Of a stretch of DNA of 64,000 nt, positions 36,299-46,687 are shown piece by piece. The position numbers and the translations under genes are program-made. The DNA is from CAWCUZ01 sp963798795. GTDB lineage: Bacteria; Acidobacteriota; Vicinamibacteria; Vicinamibacterales; SCN-69-37. Under the pieces are notes generated by a model. It was given only the letters and a program-made list of their open reading frames with translations. It was not told the DNA's origin and searched no databases. The stretch is taken from the NCBI GenBank assembly GCA_963798795.1, contig CAWCUZ010000001.1, positions 434,001-498,000 of the forward strand, read 5' to 3'. Every line of letters starts with the position of its first letter. Positions within the stretch are counted from its first letter, which is position 1.

Positions 36299-36925
36299 TC
36301 AGCCCCGGCCGCCTTTCCCGGATGCCACCGTGGTCGGCAGGGCCGGCGCCACCAGGCGCGCGACGTACTTGCCGATGACGTCACCCTCGATGTTGACGCG
36401 GTCGCCCGCCTGCGCGGCCGAGAGCGTCGTGTGCTCCCACGTGAACGGCACGATTTGAACCGAGACGCGGCCGCCGTCGAGCGCCGCGATCGTCAGACTG
36501 ATGCCGTCGATCGCGATCGAGCCTTTCGGAATCAGCAACGCCGCGAGGGCCTCGGGCACGTCGACGGTCAGCCACCGGGCCTCGCCGTCGGGCCGCAGGT
36601 CCCGTACGCGTCCGACGCCGTCAACGTGGCCCAGCACGAAGTGACCGCCCAGCCGCCCATCGGCCCGCAACGGCCGCTCGAGGTTGACGAGCCGGCCCGG
36701 CGTCGCCTCGCCCAGCGTCGTGACCCGCAGCGTCTCGGGCGACACGTCGGTGGCGAAGCCCCGCGCCCCGGCTTCCGTGACCGTCAGACACACGCCGCTG
36801 ACCGACACGCTGTCGCCGGAACTCAGCGCCAGGGCGTTCGGCGTGGCGATCCACATGCGACGCCCGGCGGCGGCCGGCTCGATGCGCTCAATGCGTCCCG
36901 TGGATTCGATCAGTCCTGTGAACAT
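36299..36925 (-). CDS. ribE: Riboflavin synthase alpha chain
   Basis: MFTGLIESTGRIERIEPAAA is the family start. The protein is a tandem of two lumazine-binding barrels: GDSVSVSGVCLTVTEAGARG in the first and GSIAIDGISLTIAALDGGRV in the second, 208 residues. It dismutates two lumazines to riboflavin. Its ATG lies inside ribD, overlapping it by 38 bases. Confidence 0.94.
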   Translation of the reverse strand: MFTGLIESTGRIERIEPAAAGRRMWIATPNALALSSGDSVSVSGVCLTVTEAGARGFATDVSPETLRVTTLGEATPGRLVNLERPLRADGRLGGHFVLGHVDGVGRVRDLRPDGEARWLTVDVPEALAALLIPKGSIAIDGISLTIAALDGGRVSVQIVPFTWEHTTLSAAQAGDRVNIEGDVIGKYVARLVAPALPTTVASGKGGRG

Positions 36926-38030
36926 CGCGAATCTCGAACTCGACCAGTACGTCTCCGCCGAGCGCGGTCGTCCGGGGGGCCGCGGCGCGCTCGAGTGCTC
37001 CAGCCAGCGCCTGCGACACCGGCAGGCCGTCGCGCAGCACGCGCGGCGTGAACGCGATCTGGACCCGGTCGGCCAGCCCGGCGTCCATCACCGCCGTGTG
37101 GAGCGTCGACCCGCCCTCGACCAGCAGCGACAGGATGCCCCGATCGCCGAGGCGTGCCACTGCCGCGCGCACGTCGTGCTCATCGAGGGCCTCGATGTCC
37201 GCGCCCCGTCCGCGCAACGCAGCCACGTGCTCCGGTCGATCCTCGAGGAGCCGGCGCGACAACACTATTATGACGGGCCCGGCCGACACCGTCGACAACA
37301 CGCGCGCGCCCGGCGGGACGCGGCCGCGCCAGTCGAACACGACGCGCGTCAAGGGACGGAACCGGTACGCCCCTCGCGCGGTCAGCAGCGGGTCGTCCAC
37401 CAGGACCGTTTCGGATCCAACGGCAATCGCGTCCACTTCGGACCGCTGGCGCTGGAACCAGCGATCCGCCGCTGGTCCGGTCAGCCTGATCCGCTCCCCG
37501 AGGCGCGCGACGAAGCCGTCGGCCGACACGGCCGCCTTGACGACCACGAGCGGCCGTCGCTCCAGAATCCACGTGAAGAACGGCGCGTTCTGGCGGGCGA
37601 CGGCGTCCGGGCGGACGTCCTCGTCCACGGGGATGCCGTGCGCTCGGAGGTGCCTGAATCCGCCGCCCGCGACCCGGGGATTCGGATCCGTCGCGGCCGC
37701 GACCACGCGGGCGACGCCAGCCTCGACGATGCGTTCCACGCAGGGGCCGGTCCGGCCGACGTGACAGCACGGCTCGAGCGTGCAATAGAGGGTGGCGCCG
37801 CGCGCACGCGCGCCCGCCGCCTCGAGCGCGACTGCTTCGGCGTGCGGCCCGCCGGCCTCGAGGTGCGCGCCCTGGCCCACGACAATTCCATCCGGTGACA
37901 CCACCACGGCGCCGACCAGCGGGTTGGGCGACGTCCGGCCGCGCCCCCGCTCGGCCAGGAACAGCGCCCGATCGATGAAGGCGTCGTCCGCCGCCCGCGC
38001 GCCCGGCATGGGGATGGCCGGGACGGTCAC
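36888..38030 (-). CDS. ribD: Riboflavin deaminase/reductase RibD
   Basis: The 380-residue protein has the zinc deaminase half (AGGPHAEAVALEAAG and LYCTLEPCCHVGRTGPCVER, i.e. HAE and PCxxxxxxxxC) and the reductase half (VVVKAAVSADGFVARLGERI, GILSLLVEGGSTLHTAVMDA). It catalyses the second and third steps of riboflavin synthesis. The C-terminus overlaps ribE by 38 bases and the ATG overlaps the ftsY stop. Confidence 0.94.
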   Translation of the reverse strand: MTVPAIPMPGARAADDAFIDRALFLAERGRGRTSPNPLVGAVVVSPDGIVVGQGAHLEAGGPHAEAVALEAAGARARGATLYCTLEPCCHVGRTGPCVERIVEAGVARVVAAATDPNPRVAGGGFRHLRAHGIPVDEDVRPDAVARQNAPFFTWILERRPLVVVKAAVSADGFVARLGERIRLTGPAADRWFQRQRSEVDAIAVGSETVLVDDPLLTARGAYRFRPLTRVVFDWRGRVPPGARVLSTVSAGPVIIVLSRRLLEDRPEHVAALRGRGADIEALDEHDVRAAVARLGDRGILSLLVEGGSTLHTAVMDAGLADRVQIAFTPRVLRDGLPVSQALAGALERAAAPRTTALGGDVLVEFEIRDVHRTDRIHGTH

Positions 38031-38950
38031 CAGGTCCTGGTGAAGAGCGCGTCGACGTAGGCCGCCCCGTCGAACGGCACGAGATCCTCCAGCCCCTCGC
38101 CGACGCCGATGAAGCGGATGGGCAGCCGCAGCTCGTGGGCAATCGCGACCGCCACGCCGCCCTTGGCGGTCCCGTCGAGCTTGGTCAGCACGATGCCGTT
38201 CGCGCCGCTCGCCCCCATGAACTCGCGCGCCTGCACGAGGCCGTTCTGGCCGACCGTGGCGTCCAGCACCAGCAGCACGTCATGCGGCGCACCGTCGACT
38301 TCGCGCGCGACGACGCGCCGGATCTTGCCAAGCTCGCCCATGAGGTTCGCACGCGTGTGCAGCCGGCCTGCCGTGTCCACGATGACGATGTCCGTCCCGC
38401 GCGCGCGAGCGGCCGATACGGCATCGAATGTCACCGCCGCCGGATCGGCGCCGGCCTGCGCGCGGATCAGCGGCACACCCGCGCGGTCGGTCCACACGGC
38501 CAGCTGATCCACCGCCGCGGCCCGGAACGTGTCGGCGGCGCACACCAGCACCGACTTCCCTTCGGCGCGATAGAGGTTGGCCAGCTTTCCGGCGGTGGTC
38601 GTTTTGCCCGTGCCGTTCACTCCGACAATCAGCACCACGCGCGGTCGCGCCGTGACTGCCGGGACGGGAGCCACGTCCCGCAGCACGCGTTCGATTTCGC
38701 GTTTGACCCGTTCGCCGAGCGCGCCCTGCCGGTCGGCCCGCACGGCCGCGAGAATCCGCTCGGTGGCGCGCAGCCCCACGTCGGCGCCGATGAGTGCGTC
38801 CTCGATGGCGGCGAGCGTGTCCAGATCGACCGCCGTCGTGGAGGTGCGGCCCGCCGGCGGCGCTGACGCCTCGGGCGCCTCTCCCAGCCGGCTGCGAATC
38901 TGCTGGGCGGTCTTCGCCAGTCCCTGGCGAATGCGATCGAATACCGACAT
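38027..38950 (-). CDS. ftsY: SRP receptor FtsY
   Basis: FtsY is the membrane receptor for the SRP. The 307-residue protein MSVFDRIRQGLAKTAQQIRS has only a short A region, then N and G domains: VVLIVGVNGTGKTTTAGKLA, VCAADTFRAAAVDQLAVWTD, DIVIVDTAGRLHTRANLMGE and GIVLTKLDGTAKGGVAVAIA, ending RFIGVGEGLEDLVPFDGAAY. The loop has GTGK rather than the more usual GVGKTT/GSGK. It lies 11 bases after gpsA. Confidence 0.95.
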   Translation of the reverse strand: MSVFDRIRQGLAKTAQQIRSRLGEAPEASAPPAGRTSTTAVDLDTLAAIEDALIGADVGLRATERILAAVRADRQGALGERVKREIERVLRDVAPVPAVTARPRVVLIVGVNGTGKTTTAGKLANLYRAEGKSVLVCAADTFRAAAVDQLAVWTDRAGVPLIRAQAGADPAAVTFDAVSAARARGTDIVIVDTAGRLHTRANLMGELGKIRRVVAREVDGAPHDVLLVLDATVGQNGLVQAREFMGASGANGIVLTKLDGTAKGGVAVAIAHELRLPIRFIGVGEGLEDLVPFDGAAYVDALFTRTW

Positions 38951-38961
38951 CCTCGTGTTCC

Positions 38962-39999
38962 TCAGTCGCTGGCCGCGGGCTCGAGCTCGCCCCGCTGGGG
39001 CCGGACCATCAGATCGCTCACGGCGTCGCGCGGCGTCTTGCGGCCAGCCAGCACTTCGGCCATCTGCTCGGCGATGGGCAGTTCGACGCCGGCGCGCTCG
39101 CCGAGCGCGAGCGCGGCGCTCGTCGTCCGGATGCCCTCGGCCACCATCCGCATGCCGCTGAGAATCTCGTCGAGCGATCGGCCCCGGCCGAGCTCGACCC
39201 CGACGTGGCGGTTGCGGCTGAGCGAGCCGGTGCACGTGAGGACGAGATCGCCCAGGCCGCTGAGGCCGGCCAGCGTCCCGCGTCGGCCGCCCATCGCGCA
39301 CGACAGGCGCGAGATCTCCGCAAGTCCGCGGGTGATCAGGGCCGCCATGGCGTTGTGGCCGAGGCTGAGCGACTCCACCACGCCTGCGGCAATCGCAATG
39401 ATGTTCTTGAGCGCCGCCCCGATCTCCACGCCCACGACATCGTCCGACCCGTAGAGACGGAACCGCGGCCCGCGAAACTCCTCCTGGACGAGCTGGACGG
39501 CCTTCGCGTCGTCGGAGGCGGCCACCAGCGCCGTCGGCAACTGGCGCGCGACCTCGGCCGCGAAGCTCGGACCCGACAGCACGACCACCGCGTGCCGGCC
39601 CGCCGTTTCGGCCGCGACGATCTCCGACATCCGCCGCAGCGATTCGCCCTCGAGGCCTTTCGTCGCGCTGACCAGCACGGCGCCGGCCGGGATGTGCGGC
39701 GCGGCCGCCCGAACCACGGCGCGGAGCCCGTGCGATGGCACGGCCGCGATGACGTAGCGGGCCCCGTCCAGCGCCTCCGCGAGGTCGGCGATCGCCGCGA
39801 CCGGCGCCGGCAACGGGACGCCCGGCAGGTACATCTGATTGACCCGGGACGCCGCCATCTGGTCGACGAGCTGCCGGTCGCGGCCCCAGAGCCTCACGTG
39901 ATGGCCGCTCTGCCCCAGATGGACGGCCAGCGCCGTTCCCCAACTGCCCGCCCCGAGAACGGCCGCCTGGTGCGCAGCATCCCGGTTCATCTGCGTCAT
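38962..39999 (-). CDS. gpsA: Glycerol-3-phosphate dehydrogenase [NAD(P)+]
   Basis: GpsA supplies sn-glycerol 3-phosphate for phospholipids. AAVLGAGSWGTALAVHLGQS is the nucleotide fold; YVIAAVPSHGLRAVVRAAAP, VVLSGPSFAAEVARQLPTAL, GAALKNIIAIAAGVVESLSL (catalytic Lys) and LAGLSGLGDLVLTCTGSLSR are family blocks. 345 residues, intact. It fits the neighbouring pgpA in lipid synthesis. Confidence 0.95.
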   Translation of the reverse strand: MTQMNRDAAHQAAVLGAGSWGTALAVHLGQSGHHVRLWGRDRQLVDQMAASRVNQMYLPGVPLPAPVAAIADLAEALDGARYVIAAVPSHGLRAVVRAAAPHIPAGAVLVSATKGLEGESLRRMSEIVAAETAGRHAVVVLSGPSFAAEVARQLPTALVAASDDAKAVQLVQEEFRGPRFRLYGSDDVVGVEIGAALKNIIAIAAGVVESLSLGHNAMAALITRGLAEISRLSCAMGGRRGTLAGLSGLGDLVLTCTGSLSRNRHVGVELGRGRSLDEILSGMRMVAEGIRTTSAALALGERAGVELPIAEQMAEVLAGRKTPRDAVSDLMVRPQRGELEPAASD

Positions 40000-40000
40000 T

Positions 40001-40603
40001 CTAGTGGTTCCCGCGCGGTTGGTCCTCGCGCCCGGCTGGCCGCAGCGGCACCGTGCACAGCCGATCGTACGTCGGCCTGGGACCAGACAGATCGCTGCGA
40101 AACAGCGTGACGGAGTCCACGCGCCAGGCGACCGGGACGGGGTCGGCGCGCGCCACGCGCGACCGCAGCTCGCGTCCGTCGACGCGCTTCCGGTCTCGGA
40201 CCCGTCCCAGCGTCACGTGCGGATTGAAGCGCCGCGCCTCGACCGGCAATCCGGCGTCGCGGATGCGCCCCCCGGTGTCGAGGTGCAGCGCCGGCCAAGC
40301 CCCCGGCTCGCTCGCCGCGATCCAGATCACGCGCGGCCGTCCCGCCGGCGGCGACACCACCATCCGATCGAAGACGCTCGTGAACGCGGCCGTCTCGAGC
40401 GACGCGCGCAGCGACTCACGCAATCGATCCGCGGTCGGCTGGTCGACCTCGCCGAGGAAGTGCAGCGTGACGTGCAGGTTCGTGTCGGGCGTCCAGCGCA
40501 GGTCGGTGGCGGCGGCATCGAGATCCGTCTGCGTGCGCCGCAGCGTTGACGTCAGCGCCGACTGCGCCGCCGCATCCGGCTCGGCCGCGAGAAACACCCT
40601 CAT
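40001..40603 (-). CDS. thpR: RNA 2',3'-cyclic phosphodiesterase (2H family)
   Basis: MRVFLAAEPDAAAQSALTST starts a 200-residue 2H protein. The two HxT/S motifs are NLHVTLHFLGEVDQPTADRL and RRFNPHVTLGRVRDRKR. It would open 2',3'-cyclic phosphates on RNA ends. It overlaps cinA by four bases. The physiological role is uncertain across the family. Confidence 0.88.
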   Translation of the reverse strand: MRVFLAAEPDAAAQSALTSTLRRTQTDLDAAATDLRWTPDTNLHVTLHFLGEVDQPTADRLRESLRASLETAAFTSVFDRMVVSPPAGRPRVIWIAASEPGAWPALHLDTGGRIRDAGLPVEARRFNPHVTLGRVRDRKRVDGRELRSRVARADPVPVAWRVDSVTLFRSDLSGPRPTYDRLCTVPLRPAGREDQPRGNH

Positions 40604-41856
40604 CGCGGGAGCGCCCGGCGAATCATGTCGAGCGCCGCCTGCGTCGCGTGCCGTCGGACGAGACCGCGATCGCCGGCAAACCGGAATGTCTTGACCACGT
40701 CGGCGGCGGCCGATGACAAGGCGATGACCACCGTGCCGACCGGTTTCGCGTCCGAACCGCCCGACGGCCCCGCAATACCCGTCACGCCGAGGCCGACCTC
40801 TGCGGCCAGGCGCGCCCGGATCCCCGCCGCCATCGCCTGCGCCACCGGCTCGCTCACGGCGCCGTGTCGGTCCAGCAGTTCCTGCGGCACGCCCACCTCG
40901 CGCACCTTCACGGCGTTGTCGTACGCGACGACGCCGCCCACGAACCAGGCGGAGCTGCCCGGCACGTCCGTGACGCGCGCCATCACGAGCCCGGCCGTGC
41001 AGGATTCGGCAATCGCCAGGCAGAACCCGGCCCGAGCGAGCGCCGCACCAACGACCTCCGCCAGCGTCCGGCCGTCGACGCTGAAGACAACGTCGCCGAG
41101 GGCCGCCGCGAGCGTCCGTACGGCCTCGTCGAGTTCCGGATCCACCGCCGGCGATTCTCCCGACGCCGACAGGTGCAGCTCGATCTGACCCGGCGCAGAG
41201 AGAATCGTCGTCTGGATCGGGATGGCGCGCTGCGCCAGCACGGCGTAAATCGGATGGGCGATCTCGTCGGCGCGCGATTCGGAGAGGCCGGTCATGCGGA
41301 CGACCCGGCGATGCAGGCGGCGCCCGGTCGTCCGCGCCGCGAGCCGCGGGGCGACCTGCGACGCGAAGAGCGGCTGCAGCTCCCGAGGCGGGCCGGGCAG
41401 CAGCACCAGCACGCGCTCCCCCGCATCGAGCCACAAGCCCGGCGCCGTGCCGCGCGGATTGTCGAGCACCACGGCGCCTTCCGGCACGAGCGCCTGCCGG
41501 CGATTGTTGTCCGCCATGCGCATTCCGCGACGCGCGAAGCGCTGGGTGATGGCCTCGAGGACGCGCCCGTCCTCGCTCAGCCGCCGCCCCAGCATCGACG
41601 CCACCGCATCCCGGGTGACGTCGTCCTCGGTCGGCCCGAGTCCGCCGGTCGTGATCACGAGATCGGCGCGCGCCAGGGCGTGCTCGAGCCGGACTGCCAG
41701 CTCGCCGCGGTCGTCGCCGACGACCGACTTGCCCCGCACCTCGATGCCGAGATCGTTCAGTCGTTCGGTGAGGTACAGCGAATTGGTGTCGGAGCGGTAC
41801 GGCGTGAGCAGCTCGGAGCCGACCGCGATGATCTCGGCGGTGCCGAGCGGCGTCAT
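40600..41856 (-). CDS. cinA: CinA: MoCF-like domain fused to nicotinamide-nucleotide amidase
   Basis: The N-terminal MoCF-like domain reads AEIIAVGSELLTPYRSDTNS, DLVITTGGLGPTEDDVTRDA and RVLVLLPGPPRELQPLFASQ. The C-terminal PncC domain has CLAIAESCTAGLVMARVTDV with the Ser, and GLGVTGIAGPSGGSDAKPVG. It acts in NAD salvage (ADP-ribose pyrophosphatase plus NMN deamidase). The ATG at 41856 is chosen; one at 41871 would overlap pgpA by 14 bases. About 418 residues, intact. Confidence 0.93.
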   Translation of the reverse strand: MTPLGTAEIIAVGSELLTPYRSDTNSLYLTERLNDLGIEVRGKSVVGDDRGELAVRLEHALARADLVITTGGLGPTEDDVTRDAVASMLGRRLSEDGRVLEAITQRFARRGMRMADNNRRQALVPEGAVVLDNPRGTAPGLWLDAGERVLVLLPGPPRELQPLFASQVAPRLAARTTGRRLHRRVVRMTGLSESRADEIAHPIYAVLAQRAIPIQTTILSAPGQIELHLSASGESPAVDPELDEAVRTLAAALGDVVFSVDGRTLAEVVGAALARAGFCLAIAESCTAGLVMARVTDVPGSSAWFVGGVVAYDNAVKVREVGVPQELLDRHGAVSEPVAQAMAAGIRARLAAEVGLGVTGIAGPSGGSDAKPVGTVVIALSSAAADVVKTFRFAGDRGLVRRHATQAALDMIRRALPR

Positions 41857-41857
41857 G

Positions 41858-42313
41858 TCAGCCCCCGGCAAAGAACCGGGCGCCGAGCCGGAGCAGCAGG
41901 TTCCCGTACGCCCCGGCCATCAGATCGTCCGCCATGATGCCCACGCCGCCCGGGAGCCGTTCGAAATCCCGCGCCGGCCACGGCTTGATGATGTCCAGAA
42001 CGCGAAACAGGAAGAAACCCGCGACGGCCCCGCCGGCCGCGGCGCCCGTGGCAAACAGCGTGAGCAGCTGGCCGGCCACTTCGTCGACGACCACCTCTCC
42101 CGGATCGGTCCGCCCGAAATGATCGGCCGCGACATGCGACGCCCAGGTGCCCACCACTGAGAGTACGACGATCAGGGCGGCCTGCCACGCGAGCGGCCAC
42201 TGGCGGGTCAGCAGGTAGATGACGATGCCCACGGCGGATCCCACCGTGCCGGGCGCAATCGGAAAATAGCCCGCGCCGCCGGACGTGGCGATGACGAGCG
42301 CGACGCGCTTCAT
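41858..42313 (-). CDS. pgpA: Phosphatidylglycerophosphatase A
   Basis: The 151-residue membrane enzyme removes phosphate from PGP. GGAGYFPIAPGTVGSAVGIV is the conserved GSG.fP.aPGT motif, DPGEVVVDEVAGQLLTLFA holds the DE pair, and FFLFRVLDIIKPWPARDFER the FR.fDI.KPwP block. GVGIMADDLMAGAYGNLLLR closes the active site. Overlaps its neighbours. Confidence 0.94.
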   Translation of the reverse strand: MKRVALVIATSGGAGYFPIAPGTVGSAVGIVIYLLTRQWPLAWQAALIVVLSVVGTWASHVAADHFGRTDPGEVVVDEVAGQLLTLFATGAAAGGAVAGFFLFRVLDIIKPWPARDFERLPGGVGIMADDLMAGAYGNLLLRLGARFFAGG

Positions 42314-43434
42314 GCGCGGACGATGCGCGTGCCGGCTACCCGGTCGTGCAGCGCGCGCCCGTCGGGGCCGAGCGACGTCAGAAACCCGGCTCCCAGGGCC
42401 AGGGCCGACCCGAGTGCGCAGAGCGAGCGCGTCGCCGCCTGCGCGAGCGTGACGCGCGGCCGCGGCATCCGGCCGGGCTCCGCAACCACACGGATGTGCG
42501 CCGCCATCTTGCCCACCGTCTGCCCGTTGACTGCCGTGAAGAGCAGCAGATAGCCCCCGTTCAGCAGGACGAAAAAGGCTGCGAGCGGCAGCAGCGGGAG
42601 GACGGCGGCCTGGCTGGCTGGCAGATCTGACAGGCGGAGGGTCAAGGCGATCACCGCGACGTCGATGGCGCCCAGCACTGCCGCGTCCACGATGCCGGCC
42701 GCGACGCGCGCCGCGAGTCTCGCAGGAGGCGGCGCATCGTTTGTCCAGGCGGTGTTTACGGGCTGTGCCATCGGCGCCGGAGACGCGGGCCGTGGCATCT
42801 GTTCCAGCTTCTCGAGGTCGTCGAGCAGATCCCGATCGACCGGCCCCGGTGCGCGGCCCACGGACTCGCGGCCGTAACGTGCCTTCAGCCGCGCGGGATC
42901 GGGTGTGCGACGCCGCACTGACAGCGGTGGCGGCGCCGCCGGAACCTCAGGAACCGCGTCGTCGCCGGGTGCGGGGCGCGCAGGCATGCCTCGAACGAAC
43001 AGCGGCAGATCCCCGGGCGTGCTCGCCGGAACCGGGCTCGCCTGTTTCGGTGGCCGCGTGACAGCCGGTTGCGCCGGCGATTCCAGACGCGCCGGCGGCT
43101 CCCGCTGCCCTGCCGGCGAGTCGACGACTCCCCTCGGTGGCGGCGGCTCGGCCGCGGGCGAGCTGGCCGCCGCGGCCTCCCTGGGCCGGTCGGCCACGGC
43201 GCTCGACGTGACGGCCGGGCGCGCCGGCACCGGCTGCGGCCGCATCGGGCCGAGGGTCTTCGGTGCGGCCGTCCGCGCGGGCGGCGGACGGAGCATGATG
43301 TCGGCCGGCCGCGCCGGCGCATCCTCCTCCAGCCGAAGCTGCAGATCAGGATCGGCCAGCGAGAAGTCGTACCCGCAGTTCCGGCAGCGCGCCTCCGGAT
43401 CGAAGCTGAGGTAGTGGCACTTGGGACATCTCAT
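42310..43434 (-). CDS. RDD-family membrane protein with N-terminal zinc ribbon
   Basis: The 374-residue protein starts with a zinc ribbon, MRCPKCHYLSFDPEARCRNC. A long Pro/Ala-rich linker (about residues 35-225) follows, then an RDD domain starting PPPARLAARVAAGIVDAAVL with two helices and ending LGAGFLTSLGPDGRALHDRV, the RDD signature (RalHDrvagT). RDD proteins are of unclear function, with some linked to ion exchange. It is coupled to the TPR gene upstream. Confidence 0.8.
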   Translation of the reverse strand: MRCPKCHYLSFDPEARCRNCGYDFSLADPDLQLRLEEDAPARPADIMLRPPPARTAAPKTLGPMRPQPVPARPAVTSSAVADRPREAAAASSPAAEPPPPRGVVDSPAGQREPPARLESPAQPAVTRPPKQASPVPASTPGDLPLFVRGMPARPAPGDDAVPEVPAAPPPLSVRRRTPDPARLKARYGRESVGRAPGPVDRDLLDDLEKLEQMPRPASPAPMAQPVNTAWTNDAPPPARLAARVAAGIVDAAVLGAIDVAVIALTLRLSDLPASQAAVLPLLPLAAFFVLLNGGYLLLFTAVNGQTVGKMAAHIRVVAEPGRMPRPRVTLAQAATRSLCALGSALALGAGFLTSLGPDGRALHDRVAGTRIVRA

Positions 43435-44243
43435 TGCGGAGCGGGTCCTTGACTGCCGCGCGTTCGCTCCAACTGGCCGGCCAGCAGCAGTTGCTGGATG
43501 GCGACGCGCAACTGATCGGCTTGGAGATGAACCGGGCTGTCGGCGTTGACGCGATCGAGGGCTTTCAGCGCTTCGGCATAGCGTTCGCGCTTGTAGAGCG
43601 TGCGCGCGCGAACCAGGGCGGCTTCCGAGCTCGACAGAACCGGCAGCGGTGCCGGACTGTCCGCGGTCACCAGGGCCTCGCCGGCCACGTCGCCGTCGAG
43701 CCACTGGCGAACGGCCGAGTTGGCCGCGGCGGCCAGCAGAACAAGGGCGAGGGCCGCCGCCGTCACAACCAGTGCGAGACCGGTCGAGCGGCGCGGCCAC
43801 GTCCAGCCCGACACCGCCTCGGCGACGCTCGCCCGGCCCGCCGGGTCCGGCCGCGCGCTTGCCCGCGTGCGCTCCAGCCGCTCGAGCCGGGCGCGCAGCG
43901 CCGACGCGCGGTCGTCCTCCCCTGTTTCGGCGACGGCCTCGGTCAGCTTGTGGCGCGCCTCGCTCGTGCGCCCCTGCTCCAGCAGATCCCGGCTCGCCTG
44001 CAGCAGTTCGTCGGCGCGCCGCTGGCGTTCGGCGAGCGCCGTGCGCGCGCGATCGATATAGGCGCGCGCACGCGCGTGCGACCGATCGAGAAACAGCACC
44101 CGCGTCCAGATGTGGATCGCTTCTTCGTACCGGCCCGCGAAATACTGGTCCAGCCCCTCCACCAGGAGCGCCTCGGCGCGGCCGGTCCGAGCGCCGGGGC
44201 GGTCTGGCGGGGCGGCACCATCGAAGCGCAGCGGGTCACTCAT
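43431..44243 (-). CDS. TPR-containing single-pass membrane protein
   Basis: The 270-residue protein has TPR-like helices EGLDQYFAGRYEEAIHIWTR and VLFLDRSHARARAYIDRART, a helical second part (ELLQASRDLLEQGRTSEARH), a membrane helix (TGLALVVTAAALALVLLAAA, about residues 155-175) and a C-terminal TPR unit (ARTLYKRERYAEALKALDRV). The function is unknown. It is the first gene of the ten-gene run to ribBA, 123 bases from the divergent ftcD. Confidence 0.7.
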   Translation of the reverse strand: MSDPLRFDGAAPPDRPGARTGRAEALLVEGLDQYFAGRYEEAIHIWTRVLFLDRSHARARAYIDRARTALAERQRRADELLQASRDLLEQGRTSEARHKLTEAVAETGEDDRASALRARLERLERTRASARPDPAGRASVAEAVSGWTWPRRSTGLALVVTAAALALVLLAAAANSAVRQWLDGDVAGEALVTADSPAPLPVLSSSEAALVRARTLYKRERYAEALKALDRVNADSPVHLQADQLRVAIQQLLLAGQLERTRGSQGPAPQ

Positions 44244-44365
44244 CCCAGGTCCTTGCGGATTATAGCGAGCGCAGTCGATCCGTACAAGAGGGTTGTCGGC
44301 CGATGGGGTCGCACCCGCCAGCGCGAGCCCGCGCCGCGGCCGGCCCTGTGGTAGAACTTCGACGC

Positions 44366-45260
44366 ATGGCGCTTATCGAGTGCATCCCCAACATCAGCGA
44401 AGGCCGCCGGCAGGACGTGCTCGATGCCTGCGCCGCCGGCGATTGCGGCGACCGGCGCCCGCCTGCTCGACGTCAAGCCTGACGCGTCGCACAACCGGAC
44501 GGTCTATTCACGTTCGCCGGCGATCCGGCCGCCGTCTCGGCCGCCGTGCTCGCGCTCTTCGAACGGGCCCTGCCGGCCATCGACCTGCGCCGCCACACGG
44601 GCGAGCACCCGCGACTCGGCGCGGTCGACGTCGTGCCGTTCGTCCCGATCGACGGCGTGACGATGGCCGACTGCGTCGAGCCTGGCTCGACGCGTCGCCG
44701 AACGAGATCGCCAGCCGGTTCCAGGTGCCGATCTACCTGTACGAGGAGGCGGCCAGTTCGCCGGCGCGGCGCAATCTCGAGGACATCCGCCGCGGCGAGT
44801 TCGAGGGGCTGGCGGCGAAGATGCTGCTGCCCGACTGGCGCCCGGACTTCGGTCCGGCGCAGCCGCACCCGTCGGCCGGGCGCCACGGTCGTCGGGGCGC
44901 GGATGCCGCTCATCGCCTACAACGTCAACCTCGCCACGGACCGGCTCGACGTCGCCAGGAAGATCGCGTCGGCCGTCCGGCACAGCTCGGGCGGTTTCCG
45001 CTTCGTCAAGGCCATGGGCGTCGAGCTGGCCGACCGGCGCATCGTCCAGGTGTCGATGAACCTGACGAATTTCGAGAAGACGCCCATCTTCCGTGTGTTC
45101 GAGCTGGTCAAGCGCGAGGCCGCCCGCTACGGCGTGCCGGTGCTCGAGAGCGAGATCGTCGGACTGGTGCCGGCCGCGGCGCTCACCGCCGCGGCTGCCT
45201 GGTACCTGCAGCTCGACGAGCTTCAACGACGGCCAGATACTCGAGAACAAGCTCCGGTAG
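44366..45260 (+). CDS. ftcD: Glutamate formimidoyltransferase, N-terminal type
   Basis: FtcD transfers the formimino group of histidine breakdown to tetrahydrofolate. Pieces in three frames give MALIECIPNISEGRRQDVLD, LLDVKPDASHNRTVY, RRHTGEHPRLGAVDVVPFVP, FQVPIYLYEEAASSPARRNL, LIAYNVNLATDRLDVARKIA and RIVQVSMNLTNFEKTPIFRV, ending NDGQILENKLR. The length is one more than a multiple of three, as expected for the frame changes seen. No cyclodeaminase domain is present. No other hut gene is in the window. Confidence 0.88.
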
Positions 45261-45262
45261 CG

Positions 45263-46686
<1,424 letters not shown>

Positions 46687-46687
<1 letters not shown>

